Of a DNA stretch of 64,000 bases, positions 40,597 through 50,226 are shown piece by piece. This stretch comes from Acinetobacter pittii (GTDB lineage Bacteria; Pseudomonadota; Gammaproteobacteria; Pseudomonadales; Moraxellaceae). Within the stretch, counting starts at the first letter, position 1, and each line of letters starts with the position of its first letter. Both the position numbers and the translations under genes were made by a program. The stretch spans positions 3,038,001 to 3,102,000 of the forward strand of contig NZ_CP139286.1 in assembly GCF_034067285.1 (NCBI RefSeq), written 5' to 3'. The notes under the pieces were generated by a model, which saw only the letters and a list, made by a program, of their open reading frames with translations, searched no databases and was not told the DNA's origin.

Positions 40597-41445
40597 TTAT
40601 TGGGGTGTAAAGGCAACTTCTAAATTATCAATCAAACGAGTTGCACCCAATTTTGCCGCGACAAACAACACAATATCGCGATCAAACTGAGTAGCAGGTA
40701 ACAGATTTGACTGACGAGCTTCGACATAATCCACAACAAAGCCATTATCTGTCAACTGAGTTTTAATATCTTCTAAAACTTGTTGTAGATCTTTACCTTG
40801 ATGTAACTGCTGTTCAGCTTGCTTTAAACTTTGATAAATAACCGGAGCGACTTGACGTTGTTCAGGGCTTAAATAACCATTTCTTGAGCTAAGGGCTAAG
40901 CCATCTGCTGCACGAACAATTGGCACGCCAATGACTTCTAAAGGGATATTTAAGTCTTGTACAAACTGACGAATCACTGCTAACTGTTGATAATCTTTTT
41001 GACCAAAGAAAGCATAATTAGGCTGCACAATATTAAAAAGCTTAGTGACCACCAACGCTACGCCATCAAAATGACCTGGACGCGAGCTACCACATAAAGC
41101 ATCCGTAATTTGGCTGACACTTATGTTGGTTAAGCGAGGCTGAGTACCGTACATTTGATCAACCGATGGCGCAAAAATAATGTCACAGCCGACATCGGCC
41201 AATAGACGACTATCTTGCTCTAAAGTACGAGGATAGTTATCAAAATCTTCACCCGGCCCAAATTGAGTTGGATTTACAAAGATGCTAACAACGACAACAT
41301 CACATAACTTTTTCGCTTCACGAACAAGTGTGAGATGTCCTTCATGTAGATTTCCCATAGTTGGGACAAAACCAATAATTTTACGCGCAGCTCTAGCAGG
41401 GTTTAAAGACGCTGCAAGACCTTGTATGGTGGTTTCTGTTTTCAT
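40597..41445 (-). CDS. panC: Pantothenate synthetase
   Basis: The 282-residue enzyme condenses pantoate with beta-alanine using ATP. Conserved motifs: [15 protein letters not shown] (HIGH-like), [57 protein letters not shown] and [11 protein letters not shown]. It follows panB after three bases, so the vitamin B5 pair is co-expressed. Confidence 0.97.
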   Translation of the reverse strand: MKTETTIQGLAASLNPARAARKIIGFVPTMGNLHEGHLTLVREAKKLCDVVVVSIFVNPTQFGPGEDFDNYPRTLEQDSRLLADVGCDIIFAPSVDQMYGTQPRLTNISVSQITDALCGSSRPGHFDGVALVVTKLFNIVQPNYAFFGQKDYQQLAVIRQFVQDLNIPLEVIGVPIVRAADGLALSSRNGYLSPEQRQVAPVIYQSLKQAEQQLHQGKDLQQVLEDIKTQLTDNGFVVDYVEARQSNLLPATQFDRDIVLFVAAKLGATRLIDNLEVAFTPQ

Positions 41446-41448
41446 GAA

Positions 41449-42258
41449 TTACAGCTCAACGTGGAAAGTATGTTCTTTGGCAGGGAATGATTGATCCTGC
41501 ACAGCAGCGTGAAAAGCTTTAAATGCATCTAAAATGGCAGTTTCACCAGATTGTTCTTTCATAAAGTTACGAACAAAACGCGCAACTCGACCAAAAGTTA
41601 AACCCAGCATGTCTTGTACTACAAGTACCTGACCATCAGTCGCATTACCCGCACCAATACCAATTACAGGCGTATTCGGGAATAGTTCAGCAATTTCTTG
41701 TCCCAACTGAGCAGGTACACATTCAAGCAATAGAACTGCTGCGCCAGCCTCAACCACAGCTGTACAGTCGGCAATAAGCTGATCTGCTGCTTCACGTGTT
41801 TTAGCTTGTAATTTATATCCACCAAATACGTGTACAGATTGAGGAGTTAAGCCTAAATGTACGCAAACAGGTACGCCATTACGGGTTAAAACCTGTACGG
41901 TCTCACTTAACCATGCACCGCCTTCAATTTTGATCATTTGAGCGCCAGCTTGCATGACTGTTCTTGCGTTTTGCAAAGCATCATTTAAAGTCGCATAACT
42001 CATAAATGGCAAGTCAGTCATAATCAAGGCATGTTGGTTACCACGACGAACTGCTGCCGTATGATAAGCCATGTCTTCAACAGTTACAGGTAAAGTTGAG
42101 TCACGACCTTGAATTGCCATTCCAAGAGAATCACCAATTAAGATAGTATCAATTTCAGCAAGTTCCATTGCTTTTGCCATACTCGCATCGTAACAAGTTA
42201 GGCAAGAGAACTTACGTCCTTCGGCTTTAAATTTTCTTAAGTCACTTAGACTAATCAT
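41449..42258 (-). CDS. panB: 3-methyl-2-oxobutanoate hydroxymethyltransferase
   Basis: The 269-residue enzyme makes ketopantoate. It shows the PanB signature blocks LTCYDASMAKAMELAEIDTILIGDSLGMAIQGRDST, TAAVRRGNQHALIMTDLPFMS, KIEGG and CVHLGLTPQSVHVFGGY. It lies directly before panC and 45 bases after folK. Confidence 0.97.
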   Translation of the reverse strand: MISLSDLRKFKAEGRKFSCLTCYDASMAKAMELAEIDTILIGDSLGMAIQGRDSTLPVTVEDMAYHTAAVRRGNQHALIMTDLPFMSYATLNDALQNARTVMQAGAQMIKIEGGAWLSETVQVLTRNGVPVCVHLGLTPQSVHVFGGYKLQAKTREAADQLIADCTAVVEAGAAVLLLECVPAQLGQEIAELFPNTPVIGIGAGNATDGQVLVVQDMLGLTFGRVARFVRNFMKEQSGETAILDAFKAFHAAVQDQSFPAKEHTFHVEL

Positions 42259-42303
42259 GATGGTATCCTCTACAGGAGTTTGCAGAACGTAATAAGTCAG
42301 ACT

Positions 42304-42786
42304 TTAAGCCCAAGACTCATCAGCAAGTACAGTCAGCGTTGGCTGCTGTAAGAGTTCTAAATTTTTAAGTGGCTGATCATCAATATGTAAATCAGCATCT
42401 AAATCTAATAAAGGAATTACAACGAAATCTCGTTCTAAAATTCCAATGTGCGGCACTGTTAAGCGCTCATTTTGAATTTTTTCATTGCCATATATCAGCA
42501 AATCCAGATCTAAAGTACGCTCGCCCCAACGACGAAGACGCACACGACCAGCTTCTTGCTCAAATCGCTGCAACTGATCTAATAAATCTAAAGGCGTGAG
42601 ATCTGTATGTAACTCGGCTACAGCATTTAAATAATTTGGTTGATCTTGAGGCCCCATAGGTGGGCTTTGATAAAGTCTAGAAACTTTCACCGCACCTAAA
42701 GTTTTAAGCTTAGCAATGGCTTCAGATAAAATTTGGCGCGAATCGCCCAAATTACTACCTAAACCAATATAAGTCTTCGTTGTCAT
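42304..42786 (-). CDS. folK: HPPK, 2-amino-4-hydroxy-6-hydroxymethyldihydropteridine pyrophosphokinase
   Basis: The 160-residue folate-pathway kinase has IGLGSNLGDSRQILSEAI, the substrate region YQSPPMGPQDQPNYLNAVAEL and the signature RRWGERTLDLDLLIYGN. Its ATG overlaps the pcnB stop (ATGA), as in the pcnB-folK pair of many gammaproteobacteria. Confidence 0.95.
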   Translation of the reverse strand: MTTKTYIGLGSNLGDSRQILSEAIAKLKTLGAVKVSRLYQSPPMGPQDQPNYLNAVAELHTDLTPLDLLDQLQRFEQEAGRVRLRRWGERTLDLDLLIYGNEKIQNERLTVPHIGILERDFVVIPLLDLDADLHIDDQPLKNLELLQQPTLTVLADESWA

Positions 42787-44249
42787 TGCGTTGGCCCAAA
42801 AATCACTTGGCTTAAATCGCGTTGTACTCGCTTACGCTTCAAAATCGGATGATCATTCATCGTCCCGCCTGCGTCTGAAGCAGTGGCTTTTTCAATAAAA
42901 CGCCCCATCGATTGGTCTTGTCGAGTACGTTCTTTTTTCCCACGACGACTACGTGGTTCCGGAACATCAACCAAAGGCTCGATTTCCGTTTCAACTTTAT
43001 TGTTTTCAACAGATTCGGTAGCAGCTTTACGACGACTTTTAGCTTTCTGGCGATTGTACTGGCTAATCGCAGCTTCTTTTTCGTCATTCGACATTTCTTG
43101 GTAGGCTTCCCACCAGCTTCCCATTCCTTGTGTCGTGTCATCACCCGACTTTTCACGAAGTAACAAGAAGTCAAAACCAGCACGGAAACGTGCATGTCCT
43201 GCCAATGCTTCTATTTGCTGTGGTTTTGGATTAAGCAAACGAGTCTGCATTTCCCAAACTTCACGAATAAAAGTTTCTGCAAAACGAGGAATCACTGTGC
43301 GTGTTGCCTGACGCTTTAATACATCTAAACCTGCCTGTGCACGTGCTTCAGCGGGTACAACACCTTTAGATAAATAAAATTCACAACGTTCTAAAAATGG
43401 TTGCCACAATAAGACCGCATAGAAAAATGCCGGATTAATTGTTTTACCAACTTGAATACGTTGATCTGTATTCTTTGCTGCTCTTAAAATAAATGGTGTA
43501 AGGTTCGGCTGAATATCTGCAAAGAGTTGTTTCCAGACTCCAAACTCAATCAACATTGGCAAAACACGTGCCAGATGCCCCATTGTAAAAAGCTTCTGCG
43601 ATTCATCATATAAACGATGCGGAGAAACATCACGCAGTAACTGCGTCATCCCTACATCAAATATATCGAGAATATTTGAATCAATTTTGAAATTTAATTT
43701 GGCTGCAAAACGTAAAGTTCGCAGCATACGCACTGGGTCTTCTTCAAAACGCTGTGCTGGATCACCTAATAAACGTAGAGTTTTATTTTTTACATCATCA
43801 ATCGCTTTGCAGAAATCGAGCACAATACTCTTACGCGGTTGGTAATATAGCGTATTGATAGAAAAGTCACGGCGAGCAAAGTCTTGTTCGATGGTTCCCC
43901 AGTTATTGTCACGTAAAATCATGCCCGAGGCACTGGTGACTGCTTTTTTAGGAGGAGCACGGAAAGTTGCAACTTCAATAAGCTCACGCCCTGAATAGAC
44001 ATGTGCTAATTCAAATCGACGGCCAATGATTCGACAACGTCGACCAAAAACTTCTTTAATTTGGGAAGGTGTTGCATTAGTGACTGCATCGAAATCTTTA
44101 GGATTGAGCCCTAGCATTAAATCACGGACACCACCCCCAACAATATAAGCTTCATAGCCTGCTTTGGTCAGGCTATCGATCACATCTAAAATCGAAGAAG
44201 GAAGTTGGGCTGTGGACAAACCACATTTTGACGCTCGCAAGGTTTGCAA
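42783..44249 (-). CDS. pcnB: Poly(A) polymerase I, TTG start
   Basis: The 488-residue enzyme adds poly(A) tails to RNA 3' ends and promotes decay. The nucleotidyltransferase head has YIVGGGVRDLMLGLNPKDFDAVTNATP with the catalytic D-F-D, then RRCRIIGRRFELAHV and the DFARRDFSINTLYY motif; the C-terminal tail is highly basic (SRRKAA, PRSRRGKKERTRQD). The start is TTG at 44249 with AGGAG 10 bases before; no ATG precedes the fold. E. coli pcnB also uses a UUG start. Confidence 0.93.
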   Translation of the reverse strand: MQTLRASKCGLSTAQLPSSILDVIDSLTKAGYEAYIVGGGVRDLMLGLNPKDFDAVTNATPSQIKEVFGRRCRIIGRRFELAHVYSGRELIEVATFRAPPKKAVTSASGMILRDNNWGTIEQDFARRDFSINTLYYQPRKSIVLDFCKAIDDVKNKTLRLLGDPAQRFEEDPVRMLRTLRFAAKLNFKIDSNILDIFDVGMTQLLRDVSPHRLYDESQKLFTMGHLARVLPMLIEFGVWKQLFADIQPNLTPFILRAAKNTDQRIQVGKTINPAFFYAVLLWQPFLERCEFYLSKGVVPAEARAQAGLDVLKRQATRTVIPRFAETFIREVWEMQTRLLNPKPQQIEALAGHARFRAGFDFLLLREKSGDDTTQGMGSWWEAYQEMSNDEKEAAISQYNRQKAKSRRKAATESVENNKVETEIEPLVDVPEPRSRRGKKERTRQDQSMGRFIEKATASDAGGTMNDHPILKRKRVQRDLSQVIFGPTQ

Positions 44250-44374
44250 AAGACGCTGTCTCCTACGTCAGGACGTAAATAACAAGTTGTCGCTAATCAT
44301 AGCTCTAACGCACACAAAGGGCAATTTGATTCTCTGTAGTTTGCGCATGAAATGACAATTGACAGACAGATAAT

Positions 44375-44779
44375 TTATAAAGTCAAACGCGCTTTATTCT
44401 TTTCAAAAATGGCTGGACCAATGCCTTTTACATTTTTAAATTCATCAATATTTTTAAAGCCACCATTCTTTTGACGGTATTCTACAATCGCTTGAGCCTT
44501 TTTCTCACCAATACCTTTTAGCTTTTGAAGCTCATCAATACTGGCTTGATTCAAGCGAATTTGTCCTGACGAATCAGACATAGCTGAGCTTTTTGAAACA
44601 TTAGAATGAGAGGCGTGTTGCATGTTCAACTTCTGATCATACATCTGTTGCTTCGCCTTCCATTCCTTAAAATTTTGATCAAAAGATTGAGCGTGAACAA
44701 AGTTTGATGAAATCAGGCTCCAAAATAAAGCAATGAAAATATAGTGTTTATTCTTCCAAAGATTCATGCTGAACTGCAT
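44375..44779 (-). CDS. ComEA-like helix-hairpin-helix exported protein
   Basis: The 134-residue protein has a signal peptide or anchor (about 10-30, ending in VHAQ), a Gln/Ser-rich linker, and a C-terminal double HhH DNA-binding domain: IRLNQASIDELQKLKGIGEKKAQAIVEYRQKNGGFKNIDEFKNVKGIG. ComEA proteins bind incoming DNA in the periplasm during natural transformation, and Acinetobacter is competent. ATG 44779 is chosen because GGGG lies 9 bases before; it overlaps mazG by 32 bases. A role in competence is inferred. Confidence 0.85.
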   Translation of the reverse strand: MQFSMNLWKNKHYIFIALFWSLISSNFVHAQSFDQNFKEWKAKQQMYDQKLNMQHASHSNVSKSSAMSDSSGQIRLNQASIDELQKLKGIGEKKAQAIVEYRQKNGGFKNIDEFKNVKGIGPAIFEKNKARLTL

Positions 44780-45554
44780 GTGTTTTTTCCCCTAACTTTA
44801 ACTGCCGCTTTGCCTGATTCCACAATTCATCCATTTCAGACAAAGTCATGTCTTCTAATGTTCTTTGCTGTTTTTGCGCTTGATCTTCAATAAAAGCAAA
44901 ACGACTTCTAAACTTATGTATTGTTGATAAAAGTGAAGATTCACTTGAAATCGCAAGTTTACGGCCAACATTGACTAATGAAAACAGGCAATCTCCAAAT
45001 TCATCTTGAATTTCATCAATATTTTTATTTTTTAATGCCTGCTTAAACTCATCCAATTCTTCTTCTAGTTTTTCATAAGCATCTTCTACTGTTTCAAAAT
45101 CAAACCCAACCTTAGCAACATTTGCTTGTATTTCTTGTGCCTGTAATAGAGCTGGTCCATGTTTAATTTCATCCAACCTTGATTGTGGTTTTCCTTGTTT
45201 TTCTTGCTGTTTAATTTTTTTCCAAAGCTCACTGACTTGTTCTGGGGTTAAGTTATTAAATTGATCTACCTGAAAAACATGGGGATGGCGACGAATTAAC
45301 TTTTCACTGATTGCATCAACAACATCTTGAAAGTTAAAAGCACCTTGCTCGCTAAACATCTGTGATTGAAATACAACTTGTAATAACAAATCGCCTAGCT
45401 CATTTCGGATTTCATTCATATCGCCTTGACGAATCGCCGCCTCAACTTCATATGCCTCTTCAATCGCATATTTAGTCAGTGACATTGGGGTTTGCTCTTG
45501 ATCCCACGGACATTTTTCACGTAACTCTTGCATAATTTTAAGCAATTTATCCAT
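44748..45554 (-). CDS. mazG: MazG, nucleoside triphosphate pyrophosphohydrolase
   Basis: The 268-residue enzyme has tandem MazG domains: the first with LREKCPWDQEQTPMSLTKYAIEEAYEVEAAI and LGDLLLQVVFQSQM, the second with LEEELDEFKQAL and DEFGDCLFSLVNVGRKL; the EExxE and ExxD metal ligands are visible in both. It hydrolyses NTPs and limits ppGpp-related NTP pools. ATG 45554 with GAGGG upstream is preferred over the TTG four codons earlier. It lies near relA as in E. coli, but an SDR gene intervenes. Confidence 0.94.
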   Translation of the reverse strand: MDKLLKIMQELREKCPWDQEQTPMSLTKYAIEEAYEVEAAIRQGDMNEIRNELGDLLLQVVFQSQMFSEQGAFNFQDVVDAISEKLIRRHPHVFQVDQFNNLTPEQVSELWKKIKQQEKQGKPQSRLDEIKHGPALLQAQEIQANVAKVGFDFETVEDAYEKLEEELDEFKQALKNKNIDEIQDEFGDCLFSLVNVGRKLAISSESSLLSTIHKFRSRFAFIEDQAQKQQRTLEDMTLSEMDELWNQAKRQLKLGEKTHAVQHESLEE

Positions 45555-45666
45555 GGTAACCCTCAAGTTTAAAAAGTCGGTCAGTAAAACTAAGATTTTA
45601 ATTTGCTATGATCAAAATCAAAGCGATTAAATCAGTCGCACTATTGTACTGAGAAAGAGAAAAAAT

Positions 45667-46440
45667 ATGGGATACAGTATTCTGATTAGTGGCGCTGCTC
45701 AAGGTATTGGGGCTGAAATTGCACGGGTATTCTACAAACAAGGATATACAGTGGGCATTTATGATATTAATGAATCGCTTGCTCAAGAACTAGCAAATAC
45801 CTTAGGGCCAAATGCTTGTGCCGGCTACCTAGATGTAAGTGATTACAGCCAGTGGCAACACATATTAAAAGAATTTACCGAATGGGCTGGCGAACTTAAT
45901 ATTTTGGTCAATAATGCCGGTATTTTATATTCTGGAGCATTTGAAACAACTGATATTAAAGCTCATCAAAGAACAATAAATATTAATGTAAATGGCGTCA
46001 TCAATGGCTGTCATGCTGCTCTACCCTATTTAAAACAAGCGTCTTTTGCACGCGTCATCAACCTTTCTTCAGCCTCTGCAATTTATGGGCAAGCTGATTT
46101 AATCTCTTATTCAGCGAGTAAATTTGCAGTTCGCGGAATTACCGAAGGTTTGGATGTGGAATGGAAAAAATATGGTATTCGTGTTTTAGATGTAATGCCG
46201 CTATTTGTACAAACCGCAATGGTTAACAATATGGATGCAGGCACCATTCAAAATATGGGAATAGATTTAACCCCAAATGATATTGCTCAGCAGGTGTTTA
46301 CGCTTGTAGAGAAAAAAGCTCACTTTTGGACACCTACTCACACTCCGGTTGGCATAAAAACCAAACTGCTTTATCAGCTCTCAACATTAAGCCCTCAGTT
46401 TTTAAATCGACTTACCAATATTTATTTATCGAGAAAGTAA
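45667..46440 (+). CDS. Short-chain dehydrogenase/reductase
   Basis: The 257-residue classical SDR has the cofactor motif SGAAQGIGAEIA near residue 9, NNAG, the catalytic Ser in INLSSASAIYG and YSASKFAVRGITEGL with Tyr-x-x-x-Lys. Substrate unknown. It is transcribed opposite to relA and mazG, in the position where E. coli has mazEF. Confidence 0.88.
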   Translation: MGYSILISGAAQGIGAEIARVFYKQGYTVGIYDINESLAQELANTLGPNACAGYLDVSDYSQWQHILKEFTEWAGELNILVNNAGILYSGAFETTDIKAHQRTININVNGVINGCHAALPYLKQASFARVINLSSASAIYGQADLISYSASKFAVRGITEGLDVEWKKYGIRVLDVMPLFVQTAMVNNMDAGTIQNMGIDLTPNDIAQQVFTLVEKKAHFWTPTHTPVGIKTKLLYQLSTLSPQFLNRLTNIYLSRK

Positions 46441-46448
46441 TTTGCAAT

Positions 46449-46478
46449 AAAAAAAGGCTGTCATTTGACAGCCTTTTT
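46449..46478. terminator. Terminator between the SDR gene and relA
   Basis: Stem AAAAAGGCTGTCA / TGACAGCCTTTTT, shared by convergent genes. Confidence 0.85.
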
Positions 46479-46488
46479 ACTCAATTTA

Positions 46489-48795
46489 TTAAACGCCTTG
46501 AATCATACGTCGCGCACTAATAATTCCTGGTTGCTGCTCTAAGCGAGCCAATAAACGAGAAAGCTGTGCTAAACCTTTAACCTCAATGAGCAACTTCATA
46601 TTAGCAATACCATCTGCCTCAGAAATTGTATTGACCTGCCGAATATTGATTTGGTCAGAGAAAATCACTTGAGTTAGGTCTTTAAGCAGGCCACGACGAT
46701 CATAAGCTTCCACCACAATCTGAACGCTTTGACCACGTGTTGGCTGCATTTCCCAATCAGCTTCAACAGCACGCTCTGGCTCTTGCTTAATCATACGTTG
46801 ATAGTCTGAACAAATGACTTTATGGATGCTAACACCACGATTCAAAGTAATATATCCAGCGATTGATTCACCATGCACCGGCTGACAACATTGAGCAATG
46901 TGAAGCTCTACATTATCTAAACCATCAATTAAAATTCCATGTGCTGATAGCGTATGGCTTGCACGCGGATTTAATGTTGGTTTAAGTACTAGCTCAGGCT
47001 CATCCTGATCTAGATGCATTTGGCGATTCACCTGATTAATCAAGGCATGTAAGCTAATATCACCACTAACCAGACTTACTAAAATGTCATCGCCCGTTTT
47101 CACATTAAAGTGTGACGAATAATCGTTTAGGTCGATACTTTTTGGATGAATCGCTAGACGAGCTAACTCTTTATTAAGGAGTTCTCGGCCTACTTCAAGA
47201 TTTTTACTACGGTCTTGCTGTCTAAACCAATGACGCAGCTTGTCACGTGCACGAGAGGTTTTAATATAACCTAAAGAGTTCACCAACCAGTCACGGTTTG
47301 GTTCACGATCTTTTTTAGTTAAAATTTCAACCTGTTCACCCGTTTTTAAAGTATAGGTAAGTGGTACGTAACGCTGGTTGACACGCGCCGCATAACACTT
47401 GTTCCCTACTTCTGTATGCACGTGATAGGCAAAATCTAAAACTGTTGAACCGCGCGGCAACTCTTTAATATCGCCATCACGACTAAAAACATAAATTTTC
47501 TCAAAGCCTTCAAAGTCTTGTAACTGTTCAAAGCCTTCAGTTTCATCTTCGTTTTGATGTACTGTCGTGTCATTACGTTCTTGATAGTGCTCTAAAACAG
47601 CACGCAATGAATGCAAACGATGGTTAAAAGAATGGTCAGTATTCTTTGAACCTTCTTTATAGTTAAAGTGCGAACAAACACCTAACTCTGCTTCATCATG
47701 CATTTCATGAGTACGAATTTGTACTTCAAGAGATTTATTTTCAGCAATTACAGCAGTATGTAATGAGCGATAACCATTTGCTTTTGGGTTGGTAATATAG
47801 TCATCAAACTGATGCGGAATATGGCGCCAGATTTGATGTACGATACCTAAAGAGTGATAACACTCTGGCACACTATTGACCAATACACGCAAAGCACGAA
47901 TGTCATAAAGTTGGTCGAAGCTCAGGTTTTTGCTCTTCATTTTTCGATAAATCGAATAAATGTGTTTTGCACGACCTGTAATTTCAGCTTCAATGCCGTA
48001 AGACGCTAACTCATTTTTCAAACGATCAATGACGAACTGAATATAATGCTCACGCTCTAAACGCTTTTCATTGAGTAATGAAGCAATTTCTTTATAGCGG
48101 TCTGGAGCCAAATAACGAAATGCTAGATCTTCAAGTTCCCATTTAAGCTGAGCAATACCGAGTCGATGTGCCAAAGGTGAATAAATAGTAAGAATTTCAC
48201 GTGCTACACGTTCTTGGCGTTCGCGAGAGGAATTTGCCAACTCTCGTAGAGAATAGGTACGTTCAGCAAGTTTAATTAAAACAACACGAACATCTTCGGT
48301 CACTGAAATCAGCATTTTATAAATGCCGCTTAAATGTTCTCGCTGATTATTATTAAAATGATCTTCTAACCGTTTATTTTTCTCAATGAGTTCTGAGAGT
48401 TTACCCATCGCCAAAGTACCTTTGACAAGGTTATAAACTTGCTCTCCGAATTTCTGTTTTACTTCTTCTATATCGGTAATGTCTTCACGCACACTACGAT
48501 AGAGCATTGCTGCCGATAGAGTATCTTCATCTACATGGAGATGCGCCAGAATGTCAGCCATTCCAACGCCTGTAGCGAAAGTATTTGAACGATGATTAAC
48601 CGTTGAGTCTAACTCTTTTTGCAGGGTTAAATGAGCAACCTGCTCAAGCTGTTCAAGCTTCGCCCCGTCTAATATTTCACGCACCCGATCCAACCATGAG
48701 GCTAAACCGATTTGCGTTTCGGCGGCATGCTCTACAGTCGTTTCCTCGGACAACTCAGTTAGTTGTTCAGGTAACTGTTCACGTACTGTGACCAT
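46489..48795 (-). CDS. relA: RelA, (p)ppGpp synthetase I
   Basis: The 768-residue protein is a long RSH enzyme. The N-terminal HD domain looks degenerate (FATGVGMADILAHLHVDEDTLSAAMLYRSVRE lacks the His-Asp pair of SpoT), then the synthetase domain (RAKHIYSIYRKMKSKNLSFDQLYDIRALRVLV, NGYRSLHTAV, EVQIRT), TGS (EKIYVFSRDGDIKELPRGSTVLDFAYHVHT), and a C-terminal ACT domain. Together with its position after rlmD, as in E. coli, it is RelA rather than SpoT. It synthesises ppGpp at stalled ribosomes. GGAG precedes ATG. Confidence 0.95.
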   Translation of the reverse strand: MVTVREQLPEQLTELSEETTVEHAAETQIGLASWLDRVREILDGAKLEQLEQVAHLTLQKELDSTVNHRSNTFATGVGMADILAHLHVDEDTLSAAMLYRSVREDITDIEEVKQKFGEQVYNLVKGTLAMGKLSELIEKNKRLEDHFNNNQREHLSGIYKMLISVTEDVRVVLIKLAERTYSLRELANSSRERQERVAREILTIYSPLAHRLGIAQLKWELEDLAFRYLAPDRYKEIASLLNEKRLEREHYIQFVIDRLKNELASYGIEAEITGRAKHIYSIYRKMKSKNLSFDQLYDIRALRVLVNSVPECYHSLGIVHQIWRHIPHQFDDYITNPKANGYRSLHTAVIAENKSLEVQIRTHEMHDEAELGVCSHFNYKEGSKNTDHSFNHRLHSLRAVLEHYQERNDTTVHQNEDETEGFEQLQDFEGFEKIYVFSRDGDIKELPRGSTVLDFAYHVHTEVGNKCYAARVNQRYVPLTYTLKTGEQVEILTKKDREPNRDWLVNSLGYIKTSRARDKLRHWFRQQDRSKNLEVGRELLNKELARLAIHPKSIDLNDYSSHFNVKTGDDILVSLVSGDISLHALINQVNRQMHLDQDEPELVLKPTLNPRASHTLSAHGILIDGLDNVELHIAQCCQPVHGESIAGYITLNRGVSIHKVICSDYQRMIKQEPERAVEADWEMQPTRGQSVQIVVEAYDRRGLLKDLTQVIFSDQINIRQVNTISEADGIANMKLLIEVKGLAQLSRLLARLEQQPGIISARRMIQGV

Positions 48796-48825
48796 ACCAT
48801 TCTCCTCAATATGTAACTCATGTTT

Positions 48826-50217
48826 TTAATCGTTTATCTCTTGAATTTTTTCAAATAGTGCAATGGATTCAACATGTTCGGTATGTGTAAACATGTCCAT
48901 CACCGCTGCTTTTTTTAACTGGTAACCATATTGGACCAAAACACCCGCATCCCTTGCCAGTGTAGCTGGATTACATGATACATAAACGATTCTTTTTGCT
49001 CCAAAATTTGATACATACTGCATAATTTCATATGCACCAGCACGAGGAGGATCAATCAATAATGCATCAAATCCTTGATTCGCCCAAGAATGATGCGAAA
49101 AATCTTTTGTTAAATCTTGTGAAAAGAAGGTCGCCTGCACCAAACTATTGCATTTTGCATTAGCTGTTGCTCGCTCCACCATTTCCTCACTCCCTTCAAC
49201 ACCGACAACCTGCCCACTTTCACCAACACATCGTGCTAACGGAAGTGAGAAATTGCCCAAACCGCAAAATAGATCAAGTACTTTTTCACCTAGTTGCAAT
49301 TGAAGCAATTCACATGCCAATTGAACCATCTGTTCATTTACTGTGGCATTGACCTGAGTAAAATCCAATGGCGAAAAAGCAAAATTTACATTAAATCTTT
49401 CTAAAGCATAATGTAAACGTAAAGCACCTTGCTCATCATCAACACGATGAATGCTTTCTGGACCTTTAGGTTGCAAATACAACTGCCAGCCTTTGTGTAA
49501 CGCAAATTGCTTTAATTGGTTGACATCAGAATTGTTTAATTTTTCTACATGACGAACCAATAAAGAAACTTCATTATCACCTTTTGCTAATTCTACATGA
49601 CCAATGTGTGCTTTGCCTTTTAGACTTTGGAGTAAAGTACGTAACTCAGGCAGACTATTTGATAAATTTTTATCCAAAACACTACAGCTATGGATCGAAG
49701 TTAGACGATTACTGTGATGTTCTCGAAACCCCATAATTAATCGATCTGGTTTTGGCAGATAGCGCACGCCTATTCGAGCACGACGACGATAATCACTTTG
49801 TAAAGATCGAATCGGTTCTAGCCATTGTTCAGGTTGAATACCTGCAAAATGCTGTAAATGTGACTGGAGTACATTTTGCTTTAAACGAATTTGTTCATCA
49901 GGATGGATATGCTGCATGCTACAGCCACCACAAACACCATAATGAGGGCAAATTGCCTCAATACGATGTGCTGAAGGCTCTCCTAACAACTGCAACATCT
50001 CTGCCTCTTCAAGGCGCTTCGCTTGATGGGTAATTCGTGCCTTTACAGTTTCTCCGGGCAATGCATAGCGAATAAAAACTTTCTTACCATGCTTATCTGC
50101 AGGATGCTCAGGATGAGAACCATAATGCGCAATTCCCCGCCCCTCATGAGAAAGTGTTTCAACCTGAAAAATATATTCGGGCTGTTGGAGGTTGCGAGAT
50201 TTGGCTTGTTGTTTCAA
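48826..50217 (-). CDS. rlmD: RlmD, 23S rRNA (uracil-1939-C5) methyltransferase, TTG start
   Basis: The 463-residue enzyme has a TRAM domain near the N-terminus, the iron-sulfur cysteines in [14 protein letters not shown], and a SAM methyltransferase domain with [26 protein letters not shown] and [13 protein letters not shown] (nucleophile Cys). Start TTG at 50217 with AGG 8 bases before. It lies 9 bases after the exonuclease gene and 30 before relA. Confidence 0.93.
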   Translation of the reverse strand: MKQQAKSRNLQQPEYIFQVETLSHEGRGIAHYGSHPEHPADKHGKKVFIRYALPGETVKARITHQAKRLEEAEMLQLLGEPSAHRIEAICPHYGVCGGCSMQHIHPDEQIRLKQNVLQSHLQHFAGIQPEQWLEPIRSLQSDYRRRARIGVRYLPKPDRLIMGFREHHSNRLTSIHSCSVLDKNLSNSLPELRTLLQSLKGKAHIGHVELAKGDNEVSLLVRHVEKLNNSDVNQLKQFALHKGWQLYLQPKGPESIHRVDDEQGALRLHYALERFNVNFAFSPLDFTQVNATVNEQMVQLACELLQLQLGEKVLDLFCGLGNFSLPLARCVGESGQVVGVEGSEEMVERATANAKCNSLVQATFFSQDLTKDFSHHSWANQGFDALLIDPPRAGAYEIMQYVSNFGAKRIVYVSCNPATLARDAGVLVQYGYQLKKAAVMDMFTHTEHVESIALFEKIQEIND

Positions 50218-50226
50218 AGGATGAAC

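Noticed and set aside
42857..43195. 112-codon frame overlapping the basic tail of pcnB
   Set aside because: It is a shifted reading of the Lys/Arg-rich pcnB tail.
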